A stretch of DNA of 64,000 nt from Pseudomonas entomophila. GTDB lineage: Bacteria; Pseudomonadota; Gammaproteobacteria; Pseudomonadales; Pseudomonadaceae. The stretch lies in NCBI RefSeq assembly GCF_029478665.1, contig NZ_JARPQB010000006.1:1-64000 (forward strand), given 5' to 3'. The notes under the pieces were generated by a model. The model was not told the DNA's origin, made no database searches, and worked only from the letters and a program-made list of their open reading frames with translations. Within the stretch, counting starts at the first letter, position 1. Each line of letters begins with the position of its first letter. This document shows positions 18,894-36,302 of the stretch, in pieces. The translations under genes and the position numbers were made by a program.

Positions 18894-20819
18894 ATGGGTA
18901 AAATCATCGGTATCGACCTGGGGACCACCAACTCCTGCGTCTCCGTGCTGGAAAACGGCACCGCCAAGGTTATCGAGAACGCCGAAGGCGCGCGTACCAC
19001 CCCTTCGATCATCGCCTACGCCAACGACGGTGAAATCCTGGTCGGCCAGTCGGCCAAGCGCCAGGCGGTCACCAACCCGAAGAACACCCTGTTCGCGGTC
19101 AAGCGCCTGATCGGCCGCCGTTTCGAAGAGGAAGTGGTTCAGAAAGACATCAAGATGGTCCCTTACAAGATCGTCAAGGCGGACAACAACGACGCCTGGG
19201 TCGAAGTGAACGACCAGAAGATGGCGCCGCCACAGATTTCCGCTGAAATCCTGAAGAAGATGAAGAAAACCGCCGAAGACTACCTCGGCGAGCCAGTGAC
19301 CGAGGCGGTCATCACCGTTCCGGCCTACTTCAACGACAGCCAGCGCCAGGCTACCAAGGACGCCGGCCGCATCGCGGGCCTTGAAGTCAAGCGGATCATC
19401 AACGAGCCGACCGCAGCCGCACTGGCCTATGGCATGGACAAGGCCAAGGGCGACCACACCGTGATCGTCTATGACCTGGGTGGCGGTACCTTCGACGTTT
19501 CGGTGATCGAGATCGCCGAAGTCGACGGCGAGCACCAGTTCGAAGTGCTGGCCACCAACGGTGACACCTTCCTGGGTGGTGAAGACTTCGACATGCGCCT
19601 GATCGACTACCTCGTCGACGAGTTCAAGAAAGAGTCCGGCATGGACCTGCGCAACGACCCGCTGGCCCTGCAGCGCCTGAAAGAGGCTGCGGAAAAGGCC
19701 AAGATCGAGCTGTCGTCCGCCCAGTCGACCGACGTCAACCTGCCGTACATCACTGCAGACGCGACCGGTCCGAAGCACCTGAACGTGAAGATCTCCCGCG
19801 CCAAGCTGGAGTCGCTGGTGGAAGACCTGATCCAGCGCACCATCGAGCCTTGCCGCATCGCCCTGAAGGACTCGGGTATTGATGTAAGCAAGATCGATGA
19901 CGTGATCCTGGTCGGCGGCCAGACCCGCATGCCGCTGGTGCAGAAAACCGTTGCCGATTTCTTCGGCAAGGAAGCGCGCAAGGACGTCAACCCGGACGAA
20001 GCCGTCGCCATGGGCGCCGCGATCCAGGGCGCCGTTCTGGCCGGTGACGTGAAGGACGTGCTGCTGCTCGACGTCAGCCCGCTGACCCTGGGTATTGAAA
20101 CCATGGGCGGCGTGATGACCGCGCTGATCGAGAAGAACACCACCATCCCGACCAAGAAGTCGCAGGTGTTCTCGACCGCCGACGACAACCAGGGCGCCGT
20201 GACTATCCACGTGCTGCAGGGCGAGCGCAAGCAAGCTGCGCAGAACAAGTCGCTGGGCAAGTTCGACCTGGCCGATATTCCGCCAGCACCGCGTGGCGTG
20301 CCGCAAATCGAAGTGACCTTCGACATCGACGCCAACGGCATCCTGCACGTCGGCGCGAAAGACAAGGCCACCGGCAAGGCTCAGTCGATCGTGATCAAGG
20401 CCAACTCCGGCCTGTCCGACGAAGAAGTCGAGCGCATGGTGCGTGACGCCGAGGCCAACGCCGAGGAAGACCGCAAGTTCGAAGAGCTGGCCGCTGCCCG
20501 CAACCAGGGTGACGCGCTGGTCCACTCGACCCGCAAGATGGTCGCTGACGCCGGTGACAAGGTCACCGCTGAAGAGAAAACCGCCATCGAAGCGGCCGTG
20601 GTTGCCCTGGAAGCCGCCGTCAAGGGCGACGACAAGGCTGCCATCGACGCCAAGGTCGAAGAGCTGTCCAAGGTTTCGGCTCCGGTAGCCCAGAAGATGT
20701 ATGCCGAGCAAGGCGAGCAGGCTCAGGGCGGCGCCCAGCAGCAGGCCGAGCCGGAAGCCAAGCACGATGACGTGGTTGACGCCGAGTTCGAAGAAGTCAA
20801 AGCCGACGACAAGAAGTAA
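18894..20819 (+). CDS. dnaK: Hsp70 chaperone DnaK
   Basis: A 641-residue protein, full length. The ATPase domain (about 1-385) starts [21 protein letters not shown] and contains [16 protein letters not shown] and [13 protein letters not shown]. The interdomain linker [17 protein letters not shown] is conserved, followed by the substrate-binding domain and lid, and the acidic EEVKADDKK tail. It folds and protects proteins together with DnaJ and GrpE encoded on either side. GGGAG lies just upstream of the ATG. Confidence 0.98.
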   Translation: MGKIIGIDLGTTNSCVSVLENGTAKVIENAEGARTTPSIIAYANDGEILVGQSAKRQAVTNPKNTLFAVKRLIGRRFEEEVVQKDIKMVPYKIVKADNNDAWVEVNDQKMAPPQISAEILKKMKKTAEDYLGEPVTEAVITVPAYFNDSQRQATKDAGRIAGLEVKRIINEPTAAALAYGMDKAKGDHTVIVYDLGGGTFDVSVIEIAEVDGEHQFEVLATNGDTFLGGEDFDMRLIDYLVDEFKKESGMDLRNDPLALQRLKEAAEKAKIELSSAQSTDVNLPYITADATGPKHLNVKISRAKLESLVEDLIQRTIEPCRIALKDSGIDVSKIDDVILVGGQTRMPLVQKTVADFFGKEARKDVNPDEAVAMGAAIQGAVLAGDVKDVLLLDVSPLTLGIETMGGVMTALIEKNTTIPTKKSQVFSTADDNQGAVTIHVLQGERKQAAQNKSLGKFDLADIPPAPRGVPQIEVTFDIDANGILHVGAKDKATGKAQSIVIKANSGLSDEEVERMVRDAEANAEEDRKFEELAAARNQGDALVHSTRKMVADAGDKVTAEEKTAIEAAVVALEAAVKGDDKAAIDAKVEELSKVSAPVAQKMYAEQGEQAQGGAQQQAEPEAKHDDVVDAEFEEVKADDKK

Positions 20820-20836
20820 GCGTTGCATGTTGTCGG

Positions 20837-20866
20837 CCAGTTCATCGCCGTTTGGCGGTGAACTGG
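20837..20866 (+). other. Stable hairpin in the dnaK-dnaJ spacer
   Basis: A 13-bp stem (CCAGTTCATCGCC with GGCGGTGAACTGG, one G-U pair) encloses a GTTT loop. No T run follows, so it is unlikely to be a complete terminator. It may partially attenuate or protect the 3' end of dnaK mRNA. Confidence 0.65.
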
Positions 20867-21031
20867 TAGGATGTCGCCGCGCGGGGGCTTGCTCCCGCGT
20901 TGGCGTGTCTGGAACACGAGAATTATTTACAGCATCTGTCTGGGCGCATTCGCGTATGGCGGCAGGTGCTGGCGGCATGGCGCACAGATGCGCAGAGGTA
21001 TGCCGAACGCCCCCAAGAGTGCATATGACCT

Positions 21032-22976
<1,945 letters not shown>

Positions 22977-22988
22977 TTTCAGGGCCTT

Positions 22989-23069
22989 TGTAGGAGCGGC
23001 TTCAGCCGCGATGCAGGCGACGCGGTGGCACCCGCTTCGCGGGTGATCGCGGCTGAAGCCGCTCCTGCA
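22989..23069. repeat. REP inverted pair downstream of dapB
   Basis: TGTAGGAGCGGCTTCAGCCG and its inverse ending GAAGCCGCTCCTGCA flank an ACCCGCTTCGCGGGT stem. This is the first part of the 308-base dapB-carA spacer; the second part is the carA leader. Confidence 0.85.
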
Positions 23070-23145
23070 ATGGATTGCGCCATTTCCCTCTGTCGCAATC
23101 CTGTGTTTTAGAGACACATTCCAGGTAGACCCAAAACGCATTTTT

Positions 23146-23242
23146 CTGTAAGCTACAGCTTTAGTGTGTCCACTAAAAGCGCGCAGACTAATTCAGCATA
23201 AAAGCGGGGTGACGTGTCCATACGTCATTCCGCTTTTTTGCA
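23146..23242 (+). promoter_or_regulatory. carA leader with two hairpins and an attenuator-like terminator
   Basis: Three elements lie in order. CTGTAAGCTACAG (23146-23158) is a 13-base palindrome. TTTAGTG/CACTAAA (23160-23177) is a perfect 7-bp stem with a 4-base loop. Then comes a 15-bp stem with two G-U pairs (23201-23215 with 23222-23236) that runs into six T. The last is a full intrinsic terminator only about 43 bases before the carA start, which makes sense only if transcription can read through under control. A possible 11-codon ORF starts with GTG at 23166 and stops at the terminator base, but has no clear ribosome site. Confidence 0.7.
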
Positions 23243-23284
23243 ACCTGCGATCGCCCTTTCAGGCTTGATTTACGGGAGGTCTTC

Positions 23285-24421
23285 TTGACTAAGCCAGCCA
23301 TACTCGCCCTTGCTGATGGCAGCATTTTTCGCGGTGAAGCCATTGGAGCCGACGGTCAGACCGTTGGTGAGGTCGTGTTCAATACTGCAATGACCGGCTA
23401 CCAGGAAATCCTCACAGACCCTTCCTACGCCCAGCAAATCGTTACCCTGACCTACCCGCACATCGGCAATACCGGCACCACCCCGGAAGACGCCGAATCC
23501 AATCGCGTCTGGTCCGCCGGCCTGGTCATTCGCGACCTGCCGCTGCTGGCAAGCAACTGGCGTAACACCCAGTCCCTGCCCGACTACCTGAAAGAACACA
23601 ACGTCGTCGCCATCGCCGGCATCGACACCCGTCGCCTGACCCGCATCCTGCGTGAGAAGGGCGCCCAGAACGGCTGCATCCTGGCCGGTGACAACATCAG
23701 TGAAGAGGCCGCCATCGCCGCCGCCCGCGCCTTCCCGGGCCTGAAAGGCATGGACCTGGCCAAGGTCGTCTCCACCAAGGAGCGCTACGAGTGGCGCTCC
23801 AGCGTGTGGGAGCTGAAGACCGACAGCCACCCGACCATTGAAGCCGCCGACCTGCCGTACCACGTCGTGGCCTTCGACTACGGCGTCAAGCTGAACATCC
23901 TGCGCATGCTGGTCGCCCGTGGCTGCCGCGTCACCGTGGTGCCTGCACAGACCCCGGCCAACGAAGTCCTGGCGCTCAACCCCGACGGCGTGTTCCTGTC
24001 CAACGGCCCAGGCGATCCCGAGCCGTGCGACTACGCGATCCAGGCGATCAAAGAGATTCTCGAGACCGAGATCCCGGTGTTCGGCATCTGCCTCGGCCAC
24101 CAGCTGCTGGCCCTGGCCTCCGGCGCCAAGACCATGAAGATGGGCCACGGCCACCACGGTGCCAACCACCCGGTCCAGGACCTGGACACCGGCGTGGTCA
24201 TGATCACCAGCCAGAACCACGGTTTCGCCGTCGACGAAGCCACCCTGCCGGGCAATGTCCGCGCCATCCACAAATCGCTGTTCGACGGCACCCTGCAGGG
24301 CATCGAGCGCACCGACAAGAGCGCGTTCAGCTTCCAGGGCCACCCTGAAGCGAGCCCAGGCCCGACCGACGTCGCGCCACTGTTCGATCGTTTCATCGAT
24401 GCCATGGCCAAGCGCCGCTGA
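23285..24421 (+). CDS. carA: Carbamoyl-phosphate synthase small (glutaminase) subunit
   Basis: A 378-residue protein with a TTG start preceded by GGGAGGT. The class I glutamine amidotransferase domain carries the catalytic cysteine in [15 protein letters not shown] (about residue 267) and the His-Glu pair in [11 protein letters not shown]. It supplies ammonia to CarB for carbamoyl phosphate, used in arginine and pyrimidine synthesis. Regulation is likely by the leader terminator upstream. carB follows after 106 bases. Confidence 0.97.
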   Translation: MTKPAILALADGSIFRGEAIGADGQTVGEVVFNTAMTGYQEILTDPSYAQQIVTLTYPHIGNTGTTPEDAESNRVWSAGLVIRDLPLLASNWRNTQSLPDYLKEHNVVAIAGIDTRRLTRILREKGAQNGCILAGDNISEEAAIAAARAFPGLKGMDLAKVVSTKERYEWRSSVWELKTDSHPTIEAADLPYHVVAFDYGVKLNILRMLVARGCRVTVVPAQTPANEVLALNPDGVFLSNGPGDPEPCDYAIQAIKEILETEIPVFGICLGHQLLALASGAKTMKMGHGHHGANHPVQDLDTGVVMITSQNHGFAVDEATLPGNVRAIHKSLFDGTLQGIERTDKSAFSFQGHPEASPGPTDVAPLFDRFIDAMAKRR

Positions 24422-24527
24422 GCATCCTGCAGCAAGGCCCCGGGCCGGCAATCGCCGCGCCCGGAAGCGCCTGACCCAGATTGTTCAAGACGGCTTGCCG
24501 ACTGACCCGCGGATTTGAGTGACAACC

Positions 24528-27745
<3,218 letters not shown>

Positions 27746-27749
<4 letters not shown>

Positions 27750-28228
27750 GCATTACCAAGTATCCGATGACCGTCCAGGGCGCTCGCGCCCTGGAGGAAG
27801 AGCATCTGTTCCTGAGCAAGACCGAGCGTCCGCGCCTGAGCCAGGCGATTGGCGAAGCGCGCGAGCTGGGCGACCTCAAGGAGAACGCCGAGTACCACGC
27901 CGCCCGCGAAGAGCAGGGCATGGTCGAGGCGCGCATCCGCGATATCGAAGGCCGTCTGCAGAACTCGGTGGTGATCGACGTCACCACCATCGCCCACACC
28001 GGCAAGGTGATTTTCGGCACCACCGTGGTGCTGGCCAACACTGAAACCGATGAAAAGGTGACCTACCAGATCGTCGGTGAAGACGAAGCCGACGTTAAGC
28101 AGGGCAAGCTCTCGAGCGGTGCGCCAATTGCCCGTGCCATCATCGGCAAGGAAGAAGGTGATACGGTTGTCGTCAAGACGCCAAGCGGCACGGTCGAGTA
28201 CGAGATTGTCGAAGTCAAGCACATCTGA
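27746..28228 (+). CDS. greA: Transcript cleavage factor GreA
   Basis: A 160-residue protein. The N-terminal coiled coil carries the acidic tip [16 protein letters not shown] that reaches the polymerase active site; the C-terminal FKBP-like domain includes [26 protein letters not shown]. It rescues backtracked RNA polymerase. Translationally coupled to carB through a 4-base overlap. Confidence 0.97.
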
Positions 28229-28646
28229 CCGGCGCCTGCGGGCGCCATCCCTCGAGGGGATCCTCTGGCAGCTGGCCCAGGTGTTCTGGGTCGGTGGCCT
28301 GTGGGTGTTCCATGTGGGGCTGGTGCCGGCGCTCAAGGTGAGCGGCCTTGCGCCGTTGCTGGTGCATGACGTGGCCGCGCAGATCGACCGTTGGTTGATC
28401 GGCGTGGCGATGCTCGGGCTGATCACCCAGCTGGCGGTATTGGCGAGGGTAGACGGCCTGGCGGCCTGGTGGCGGCAATTCCGCGGGCAGATGCTGTTGC
28501 TCGGTTTCGCGGCCTGCGTCAGCTACTACACGCTACGCTACGGGATTTCCGTGGGCGAGCGTTGGCAGATGTTCTGTTTCCTGGTGCTGGGCTTTTCCGG
28601 CATCGTGCTGGTGGCCCAGCCGGTCCCGGTCAGGGCGCGTCGGTAA
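28206..28646 (+). CDS. DUF4149-type inner membrane protein
   Basis: A small membrane protein with four hydrophobic segments: LWQLAQVFWVGGLWVFHVGLVPAL, WLIGVAMLGLITQLAVLARV, FRGQMLLLGFAACVSYY and MFCFLVLGFSGIVLVAQP. The LWQL..FWVGGLW pattern matches DUF4149 proteins that sit after greA in pseudomonads. No ATG lies at the right place: the candidate is TTG at 28206 (overlapping greA by 23 bases), giving 146 residues, or CTG at 28236. Function unknown. Confidence 0.7.
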   Translation: MSKSSTSDRRLRAPSLEGILWQLAQVFWVGGLWVFHVGLVPALKVSGLAPLLVHDVAAQIDRWLIGVAMLGLITQLAVLARVDGLAAWWRQFRGQMLLLGFAACVSYYTLRYGISVGERWQMFCFLVLGFSGIVLVAQPVPVRARR

Positions 28647-28655
28647 CCAGTTCAA

Positions 28656-28780
28656 GATCGCCGGGGCCGCTTTGCGGCCCTTTCGCGGCACAAGGCCGCT
28701 CCTACAGGGATCGCGTTGCGCCGAGGTCGGTGCAATCCCTGTGGGAGCGGCCTTGTGTCGCGATGGGCTGCGCAGCAGCC
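28656..28780. repeat. REP inverted pair
   Basis: Two REP units (ending CCGCTCCTACAGGG and beginning CCCTGTGGGAGCGGCC) face each other between the DUF4149 gene and yhbY. The converging genes flank it. Confidence 0.85.
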
Positions 28781-28789
28781 CTGCTACCG

Positions 28790-29098
28790 TTACTTGTAAC
28801 GGTGGATGTTGGACAGCTGCTTGTTCGGCTGCGGGTTCTTGCGGTAGATCAGCGCTTTCTTGCCGATGGTCTGCACCAGCTCGGCGCGGCCAGCCTTGCA
28901 CAGTTCGGCGATGGTCTCGGCGCGCTCTTCGCGATCTTCCGAACGAATCTCGACCTTGATCAGCTCGTGGTCGACCAGGGCGCGTTCCAGCTCGGCGATC
29001 ACGCCTTCATTCAAACCGTTGCCAGCAACGATCAGGACCGGCTTCAGGTCATGACCAATGGACTTGTATTGCTTCTTCTGCTCGTTATTGAGCGGCAT
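28790..29098 (-). CDS. yhbY: CRS1/YhbY-type ribosome-assembly RNA-binding protein
   Basis: A 102-residue single-domain CRM protein: KKQYKSIGHDLKPVLIVAGNGLNEGVIAE is the KH-like signature with the GxxG-type loop, followed by ALVDHELIKVEI. It is expected to bind pre-50S particles. The ATG at 29098 (MPLNNEQ) is preferred; the frame extends further without conserved residues. Divergent from rlmE, as in E. coli. Confidence 0.93.
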   Translation of the reverse strand: MPLNNEQKKQYKSIGHDLKPVLIVAGNGLNEGVIAELERALVDHELIKVEIRSEDREERAETIAELCKAGRAELVQTIGKKALIYRKNPQPNKQLSNIHRYK

Positions 29099-29200
29099 AA
29101 TCTGACCCTTTTCGTCTGATTCTGTAAAATTGACGGGCATTTTACCCGAGGGCCTGTGGCTCCGCCCAGTCAAACACGACGCATATCATCGAGGTGCCCC

Positions 29201-29827
29201 GTGGTACAACGTTCCAAAAGCAGCGCAAACTGGCTGCGAGAACATTTCAACGATCCTTTCGTCAAGCAGGCGCAGAAGGATGGCTACCGCTCGCGCGCGA
29301 GCTACAAGCTGCTGGAGATCCAGGAAAAAGACCGCCTGATCCGCCCTGGCATGAGTGTGATCGACCTCGGCGCCGCGCCGGGTGGCTGGTCGCAGGTGAC
29401 CAGTCGTCTGATCGGCGGCCAGGGCCGGCTGATCGCCTCGGACATCCTGGAAATGGACTCGATTCCCGATGTTACCTTCATCCAGGGCGACTTCACCCAG
29501 GACGAAGTGCTTCAGCAGATCCTGCAGGCGGTCGGTGATTCACATGTGGACCTTGTGATTTCCGACATGGCCCCCAATATGAGTGGTACGCCCGCGGTGG
29601 ACATGCCGCGCGCCATGTTCCTCTGTGAGCTGGCCCTGGATCTGGCAACCCGCGTGCTCAAGCCTGGCGGGGATTTCCTGATCAAGATTTTCCAGGGCGA
29701 AGGTTTCGACATGTACCTGAAGGACGTGCGCAGCAAGTTCGACAAGGTGCAAATGCGCAAGCCGTCGTCCTCGCGGGACCGTTCCCGTGAACAGTACCTG
29801 TTGGGCAAGGGGTTCAAAGGCGCGTGA
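29201..29827 (+). CDS. rlmE: 23S rRNA 2'-O-ribose U2552 methyltransferase
   Basis: A 208-residue FtsJ/RrmJ protein. The SAM motif [12 protein letters not shown] is near residue 55, and the K-D-K-E catalytic tetrad is represented in [28 protein letters not shown] and the C-terminal region. GTG at 29201 preceded by GAGGTG gives the family N-terminus ([19 protein letters not shown]). It lies upstream of ftsH, the conserved rlmE-ftsH order. Confidence 0.95.
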   Translation: MVQRSKSSANWLREHFNDPFVKQAQKDGYRSRASYKLLEIQEKDRLIRPGMSVIDLGAAPGGWSQVTSRLIGGQGRLIASDILEMDSIPDVTFIQGDFTQDEVLQQILQAVGDSHVDLVISDMAPNMSGTPAVDMPRAMFLCELALDLATRVLKPGGDFLIKIFQGEGFDMYLKDVRSKFDKVQMRKPSSSRDRSREQYLLGKGFKGA

Positions 29828-30021
29828 GCGGCGTTATGCGGGGGCTCCGATAGTTAAAACCAATCGGTCACCCCGTCTGGATCGTCCGAACTTCGTGTAG
29901 TCTAGCTTTCACAAAGGGTTACAGACGGTGCCTGCGGATGCGTGGGTAATGTAGTAAGTTAGGGCGATGAATATCATGCGAGGCACGGCTGCGTCGTGCG
30001 CCGGCCTCAGAGGGTAGCGAA

Positions 30022-31938
<1,917 letters not shown>

Positions 31939-31946
31939 GGGTTTCT

Positions 31947-32798
31947 ATGACCTCACAGCTGTACCCGACCCGGTTGCCTTGCGGCAACCGGGTTCTTGAT
32001 TTGTCCCGTACCCATGTCATGGGTATTCTCAATATCACCCCTGATTCCTTCTCCGATGGCGGGCGCTTCAGCCAGCGCGACGAAGCGTTGCGACATGCCG
32101 AGGCGATGGTGGCGGCCGGTGCGACATTGATCGATGTCGGGGGGGAGTCCACTCGCCCTGGTGCTCGGGCCGTTTCGCCCACCGAGGAACTGGAGCGGGT
32201 CGCACCCATCGTCGAGGCTTTGAATGCTCGGCTGGACGTGGTCATTTCCGTCGACACCTCGACACCTTCGGTCATGCGCGAATCGGCCCGTCTCGGCGCA
32301 GGCCTGATCAATGACGTGCGTGCCCTGGAGCGTGACGGTGCCCTTGGCGCCGCGGCTGACACCGGCCTGCCCGTTTGCCTGATGCATATGCGCGGGGAGC
32401 CGGGTAACATGCAGGACAACCCGCATTACGAAAACGTGACCGCCGATGTGGGGCGCTACCTCGAGCAGCGCATGGCCGCCTGCGCGGCGGCTGGCATCGG
32501 CGCTGAACGCATCATCCTCGACCCGGGTTTCGGGTTTGCCAAGACGCTTGAGCACAACCTCAGTCTGTTCAAGCACATGGAGGCGCTATACCGCCTCGGG
32601 CGCCCGCTATTGGTGGGGGTGTCGCGCAAGAGCATGATCGGCCTCACGCTGGACCGGCCAGTGGGCGAGCGGCTTTACGGCAGCCTCGCGCTGGCGGCTT
32701 TGGCGATGACCAAGGGTGCGAGCATCCTGCGTGTGCACGATGTGGCCGAAACCGTCGATGTGGTGCGTATGATCGCCGCCGTGCAGGGCGCCGAATAA
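31947..32798 (+). CDS. folP: Dihydropteroate synthase
   Basis: A 283-residue TIM-barrel protein. Signatures: [16 protein letters not shown] (pterin/phosphate loop), [25 protein letters not shown], and GVSRKSMIG. It condenses pABA with the pterin pyrophosphate for folate. It lies between ftsH and glmM, the common gamma-proteobacterial order. Confidence 0.97.
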   Translation: MTSQLYPTRLPCGNRVLDLSRTHVMGILNITPDSFSDGGRFSQRDEALRHAEAMVAAGATLIDVGGESTRPGARAVSPTEELERVAPIVEALNARLDVVISVDTSTPSVMRESARLGAGLINDVRALERDGALGAAADTGLPVCLMHMRGEPGNMQDNPHYENVTADVGRYLEQRMAACAAAGIGAERIILDPGFGFAKTLEHNLSLFKHMEALYRLGRPLLVGVSRKSMIGLTLDRPVGERLYGSLALAALAMTKGASILRVHDVAETVDVVRMIAAVQGAE

Positions 32799-32814
32799 GA
32801 ACATTGGAGTTCCC

Positions 32815-34155
32815 ATGAGCAGAAAATACTTTGGTACCGATGGTATCCGTGGCCGTGTTGGCCAGTTTCCGATCACCCCGGATTTCATGCTGAAACTGGG
32901 CTGGGCGGCGGGCATGGCCTTCCGCAAGCAAGGCCACTGCCGTGTGCTGGTGGGCAAGGACACCCGGATCTCCGGTTACATGTTCGAGTCCGCGCTCGAG
33001 GCCGGGCTGTCCGCGGCCGGTGCCGACGTCATGCTGCTCGGGCCGATGCCAACGCCAGCTATCGCCTACCTGACCCGCACCTTCCATGCCGAAGCTGGGA
33101 TCGTTATCAGTGCCTCGCACAATCCGCATGACGACAACGGCATCAAGTTCTTCTCCGGTAGTGGCACCAAGCTACCCGATGAAGTCGAGCTGATGATCGA
33201 GGAGCTGCTCGATCAGCCGATGACGGTCGTCGAGTCCGGCAAGCTGGGCAAGGTGTCGCGGATCAACGACGCCGCAGGTCGCTACATCGAGTTCTGCAAG
33301 AGCAGCGTACCGACCAGTACCAGCTTCGAAGGGCTCAAGATCGTCGTGGATTGCGCCCATGGCGCCACCTATAAGGTCGCGCCGAGCGTGTTCCGTGAGC
33401 TGGGTGCCGAGGTGACGGTACTGCACGCAGCGCCTGATGGGCTGAACATCAATGAGGGTTGCGGCTCGACCCACATCGAGTCGCTGCAAGCCGCGGTGCT
33501 GGTGGGGCATGCCGACCTGGGCATCGCTTTCGATGGCGACGGTGACCGGGTACTGATGGTCGACCATACCGGTGCCATCGTCGACGGTGACGAGTTGTTG
33601 TATATCATCGGTCGAGACCTGCATGACCGCGGCAAGCTGCAGGGTGGCGTGGTCGGCACGCTCATGAGCAACCTGGGCCTGGAGCTGGCCTTCAAGGAGC
33701 TGGACATCCCGTTCGTGCGGGCCAAGGTCGGCGACCGTTATGTCATGGCCGAGCTGCTCGAGCGCGAGTGGCTGCTGGGTGGCGAGAATTCCGGGCATGT
33801 CGTGTGCTGCAACCACACCACCACCGGCGATGCGATCATTGCCGCGCTGCAGGTGCTGATGGCCCTCAAGCGTAAAGGCGAGACCCTTGCCCAGGCGCGT
33901 CAGGGCGTGCGCAAGTGCCCGCAGGTATTGATCAACGTGCGCTTCGAAGCGGGCAAGAGTGACCCGTTGCAAAACCCGCTGGTGAAAGAGGCGAGCGACA
34001 AGGCGACCGAGGCCATGGCTGGGCGCGGGCGGGTGCTGCTGCGCAAGTCCGGCACCGAACCGTTGGTGCGTGTGATGGTCGAAGGCGACGACGAAAACCA
34101 GGTGCGTGGCCATGCCGAAGCCCTGGCGAAACTCGTTGCTGAAGTTTGTGCCTGA
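32815..34155 (+). CDS. glmM: Phosphoglucosamine mutase
   Basis: A 446-residue protein. The phosphoserine loop is [19 protein letters not shown] (serine near residue 101), the metal site is FDGDGDRV, and the C-terminal phosphate site is [15 protein letters not shown]. It converts glucosamine-6-P to glucosamine-1-P for UDP-GlcNAc, feeding peptidoglycan and LPS synthesis. It starts 16 bases after folP. Confidence 0.97.
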   Translation: MSRKYFGTDGIRGRVGQFPITPDFMLKLGWAAGMAFRKQGHCRVLVGKDTRISGYMFESALEAGLSAAGADVMLLGPMPTPAIAYLTRTFHAEAGIVISASHNPHDDNGIKFFSGSGTKLPDEVELMIEELLDQPMTVVESGKLGKVSRINDAAGRYIEFCKSSVPTSTSFEGLKIVVDCAHGATYKVAPSVFRELGAEVTVLHAAPDGLNINEGCGSTHIESLQAAVLVGHADLGIAFDGDGDRVLMVDHTGAIVDGDELLYIIGRDLHDRGKLQGGVVGTLMSNLGLELAFKELDIPFVRAKVGDRYVMAELLEREWLLGGENSGHVVCCNHTTTGDAIIAALQVLMALKRKGETLAQARQGVRKCPQVLINVRFEAGKSDPLQNPLVKEASDKATEAMAGRGRVLLRKSGTEPLVRVMVEGDDENQVRGHAEALAKLVAEVCA

Positions 34156-34221
34156 AATAGGCTTGCCAGCGCAGATCGGGTTGGGTAAGATCTGCGCCCA
34201 CTTTGACCGACGAGGTAAAGC

Positions 34222-34977
34222 ATGCGTCGCCCCATGGTAGCTGGTAACTGGAAGATGCACGGTACCCGCGCCAGCGTCGTAGAGCTGACTCAGGGCTTGG
34301 GCAATATGTCCCTGCCCAGCGGTGTGGAAGTCGCGGTGTTTCCGCCTTCGCTGTTTATCACCCAGGTGATCGATGGCCTGGAAGGCAAGGGAATCAGCGT
34401 AGGCGCTCAGAATTCTGCTGTACAGCCTGAGCAAGGCGCGCTGACCGGTGAAGTTGCTCCGAGTCAGCTGGCTGAAGTCGGTTGCAAGTATGTTCTGGTT
34501 GGGCACTCCGAGCGTCGCCAGATTATTGGTGAAAGCGACGAAGTGCTGAACCGGAAGTTTGCAGCGGCTCAGAAAAGTGGTTTGACGCCGGTGCTCTGTA
34601 TAGGGGAAACTCTCGCAGAGCGCGAAGCAGGCGAGACGCTCGAAGTTGTAGGGCGTCAACTAAGCAGTGTTATCGACGCGTTCGGTATCAGGGCTTTTGC
34701 CAATGCAGTAATTGCCTATGAGCCTGTTTGGGCCATCGGTACTGGTTTGACGGCCTCGCCACAACAAGCCCAGGATGTGCATGCAGCCATCCGCAAGCAG
34801 TTGGCGGTGATGGACGCCGAAGTTGCAGCTAAGGTGCAACTTCTCTACGGCGGCAGCGTGAAGGCGGCCAATGCGGCTGAACTGTTCGGCATGCCGGATA
34901 TCGATGGGGGGCTCATTGGTGGAGCGTCCCTGAACGCAGACGAATTCGGTGCAATTTGTCGCGCCGCAGGAAACTGA
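34222..34977 (+). CDS. tpiA: Triosephosphate isomerase
   Basis: A 251-residue TIM barrel. AGNWKMHG at the N-terminus (catalytic Lys), [12 protein letters not shown] (His), [19 protein letters not shown] (catalytic Glu and loop 6) and [13 protein letters not shown] are all intact. It interconverts dihydroxyacetone phosphate and glyceraldehyde-3-phosphate. Codon use is visibly less GC-rich than in glmM. secG follows within 5 bases. Confidence 0.98.
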   Translation: MRRPMVAGNWKMHGTRASVVELTQGLGNMSLPSGVEVAVFPPSLFITQVIDGLEGKGISVGAQNSAVQPEQGALTGEVAPSQLAEVGCKYVLVGHSERRQIIGESDEVLNRKFAAAQKSGLTPVLCIGETLAEREAGETLEVVGRQLSSVIDAFGIRAFANAVIAYEPVWAIGTGLTASPQQAQDVHAAIRKQLAVMDAEVAAKVQLLYGGSVKAANAAELFGMPDIDGGLIGGASLNADEFGAICRAAGN

Positions 34978-34981
34978 ACAA

Positions 34982-35374
34982 ATGCTGGAAACAGTCGTAG
35001 TTGTTTTTCATCTGTTGGCAGCGTTGGCACTGGTTGTAATGGTGTTGCTGCAACAGGGTAAAGGTGCGGAAGCAGGTGCATCTTTCGGCGCAGGTGCTTC
35101 AAATACTGTGTTCGGAAGCCAAGGTTCCGCTACCTTTTTGAGTAAAGTTACTGCTATACTTGCCGCCACTTTCTTTTTGACTGCACTTGGGTTAGGATAC
35201 TTCGCCAAGCAGCAAGCTCACCAGCTGACTCAAGCTGGTCTGCCAGATCCAGCAGTGCTGGAAGTCAAAGAGCCAAAGCCGGCGGTCAATGATGATGTAC
35301 CGGTGCTCCAGCAGCAGAAGAGTGAAGCCACCAACTCCGGTGACGTACCTCCTCCAGCGAAAGAGCAGCAGTAA
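34982..35374 (+). CDS. secG: Preprotein translocase subunit SecG
   Basis: A 130-residue protein with two membrane helices ([23 protein letters not shown] and [23 protein letters not shown]) separated by the conserved [28 protein letters not shown] loop. The C-terminal tail of 50 residues is Pro/Gln-rich and longer than E. coli SecG. A part of the SecYEG channel. tRNA-Leu follows 18 bases after the stop. Confidence 0.95.
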   Translation: MLETVVVVFHLLAALALVVMVLLQQGKGAEAGASFGAGASNTVFGSQGSATFLSKVTAILAATFFLTALGLGYFAKQQAHQLTQAGLPDPAVLEVKEPKPAVNDDVPVLQQQKSEATNSGDVPPPAKEQQ

Positions 35375-35392
35375 CGGGTTTCAAGTAGTATT

Positions 35393-35478
35393 GCCGAGGT
35401 GGTGGAATTGGTAGACACGCAACCTTGAGGTGGTTGTGCCCATAGGGTGTAGGGGTTCGAGTCCCCTTCTCGGTACCA
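35393..35478 (+). tRNA. tRNA-Leu (GAG)
   Basis: An 86-nucleotide class II tRNA starting GCCGAGG and ending in encoded CCA. The anticodon stem CAACC/GGTTG encloses loop TTGAGGT, giving anticodon GAG. The variable arm and T-loop (GGTTCGAGTCC) are normal. Confidence 0.97.
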
Positions 35479-35489
35479 ATTGAAGCATG

Positions 35490-35513
35490 AAAGCCCGCTT
35501 TGAGCGGGCTTTC
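35490..35513 (+). terminator. Terminator after tRNA-Leu
   Basis: AAAGCCCGCTTTGAGCGGGC followed by TTTC; the stem is AAAGCCCGCT/AGCGGGCTTT. Confidence 0.8.
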
Positions 35514-35577
35514 TTGCAGGTGGAGGTCGGATTGACCCAGCAAAGGGTTCAGTCTTATACTTTCGCCCCAGCTTTGT

Positions 35578-35654
<77 letters not shown>

Positions 35655-35664
35655 GCTTCAGCAG

Positions 35665-35687
35665 AGCCCCTTTTCAGGGGCTTTTTG
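35665..35687 (+). terminator. Terminator after tRNA-fMet
   Basis: AGCCCCTTTTCAGGGGCTTTTT: a 7-bp stem followed by a T run. It lies before the rimP operon and may be leaky, as around E. coli metY. Confidence 0.75.
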
Positions 35688-35784
35688 CTAGCCGAACAGT
35701 TTTAGGCGTCGTTGTCCAACGGCGCTTTCAGGGATGGGCGCTTCGCCCATTTTTTATTTGCACAGCATGCACGAGGGGGTTCAG

Positions 35785-36243
35785 GTGTCGAGCAAGCTAG
35801 AACAGTTGCAGGCCTTGTTGGCCCCGGTTGTCGAGGGTCTGGGCTACCAATGCTGGGGGATCGAATACGTCTCCCAGGGGAAACATTCGGTACTGCGTAT
35901 CTACATCGACAAGGAAGGCGGCATCCTGGTGGAAGACTGCGAAGCCGTCAGCCGTCAGGCCAGCGCCATCCTCGATGTGGAAGATCCGATCAGCTCTGAA
36001 TATACCCTCGAGGTGTCCTCTCCAGGCATGGATCGCCCGCTGTTCACCCTTGAACAGTTTGCTTCGCATGCCGGCGAGCAGGTGAAGATCAAGCTGCGTA
36101 CGCCCTTCGAAGGTCGTCGTAACTTCCAGGGCCTTCTCCGTGGTGTGGAGGAGCAGGATGTGGTGGTCCAGGTGGACAATCACGAGTTCCTGTTGCCGAT
36201 CGACTCGATCGACAAGGCCAATATTATTCCCAGTTTTGACTGA
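35785..36243 (+). CDS. rimP: Ribosome maturation factor RimP
   Basis: A 152-residue protein from the GTG at 35785 ([28 protein letters not shown]), which has GAGGGG 6 bases upstream and gives the usual family length; an ATG at 35767 would add six residues. The signature [14 protein letters not shown] is intact, followed by the C-terminal SH3-like domain. It assists 30S maturation and opens the nusA-infB operon. Confidence 0.93.
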   Translation: MSSKLEQLQALLAPVVEGLGYQCWGIEYVSQGKHSVLRIYIDKEGGILVEDCEAVSRQASAILDVEDPISSEYTLEVSSPGMDRPLFTLEQFASHAGEQVKIKLRTPFEGRRNFQGLLRGVEEQDVVVQVDNHEFLLPIDSIDKANIIPSFD

Positions 36244-36302
36244 GACGTGCCGGGCCCGGAGGACTTTCCGGGGCCAATGGCTTGCGCAAGGCGAGGCGTA
36301 CG

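Noticed and set aside
18873..20978. A 701-codon open frame antisense to dnaK; similar long frames lie opposite infB and pnp
   Set aside because: Shadows of strongly biased genes, with no ribosome site and no recognisable domain.
23166..23201. An 11-codon leader peptide gene before carA
   Set aside because: It starts with GTG and has no ribosome site; kept only as a possibility within the leader entry, not as a gene.
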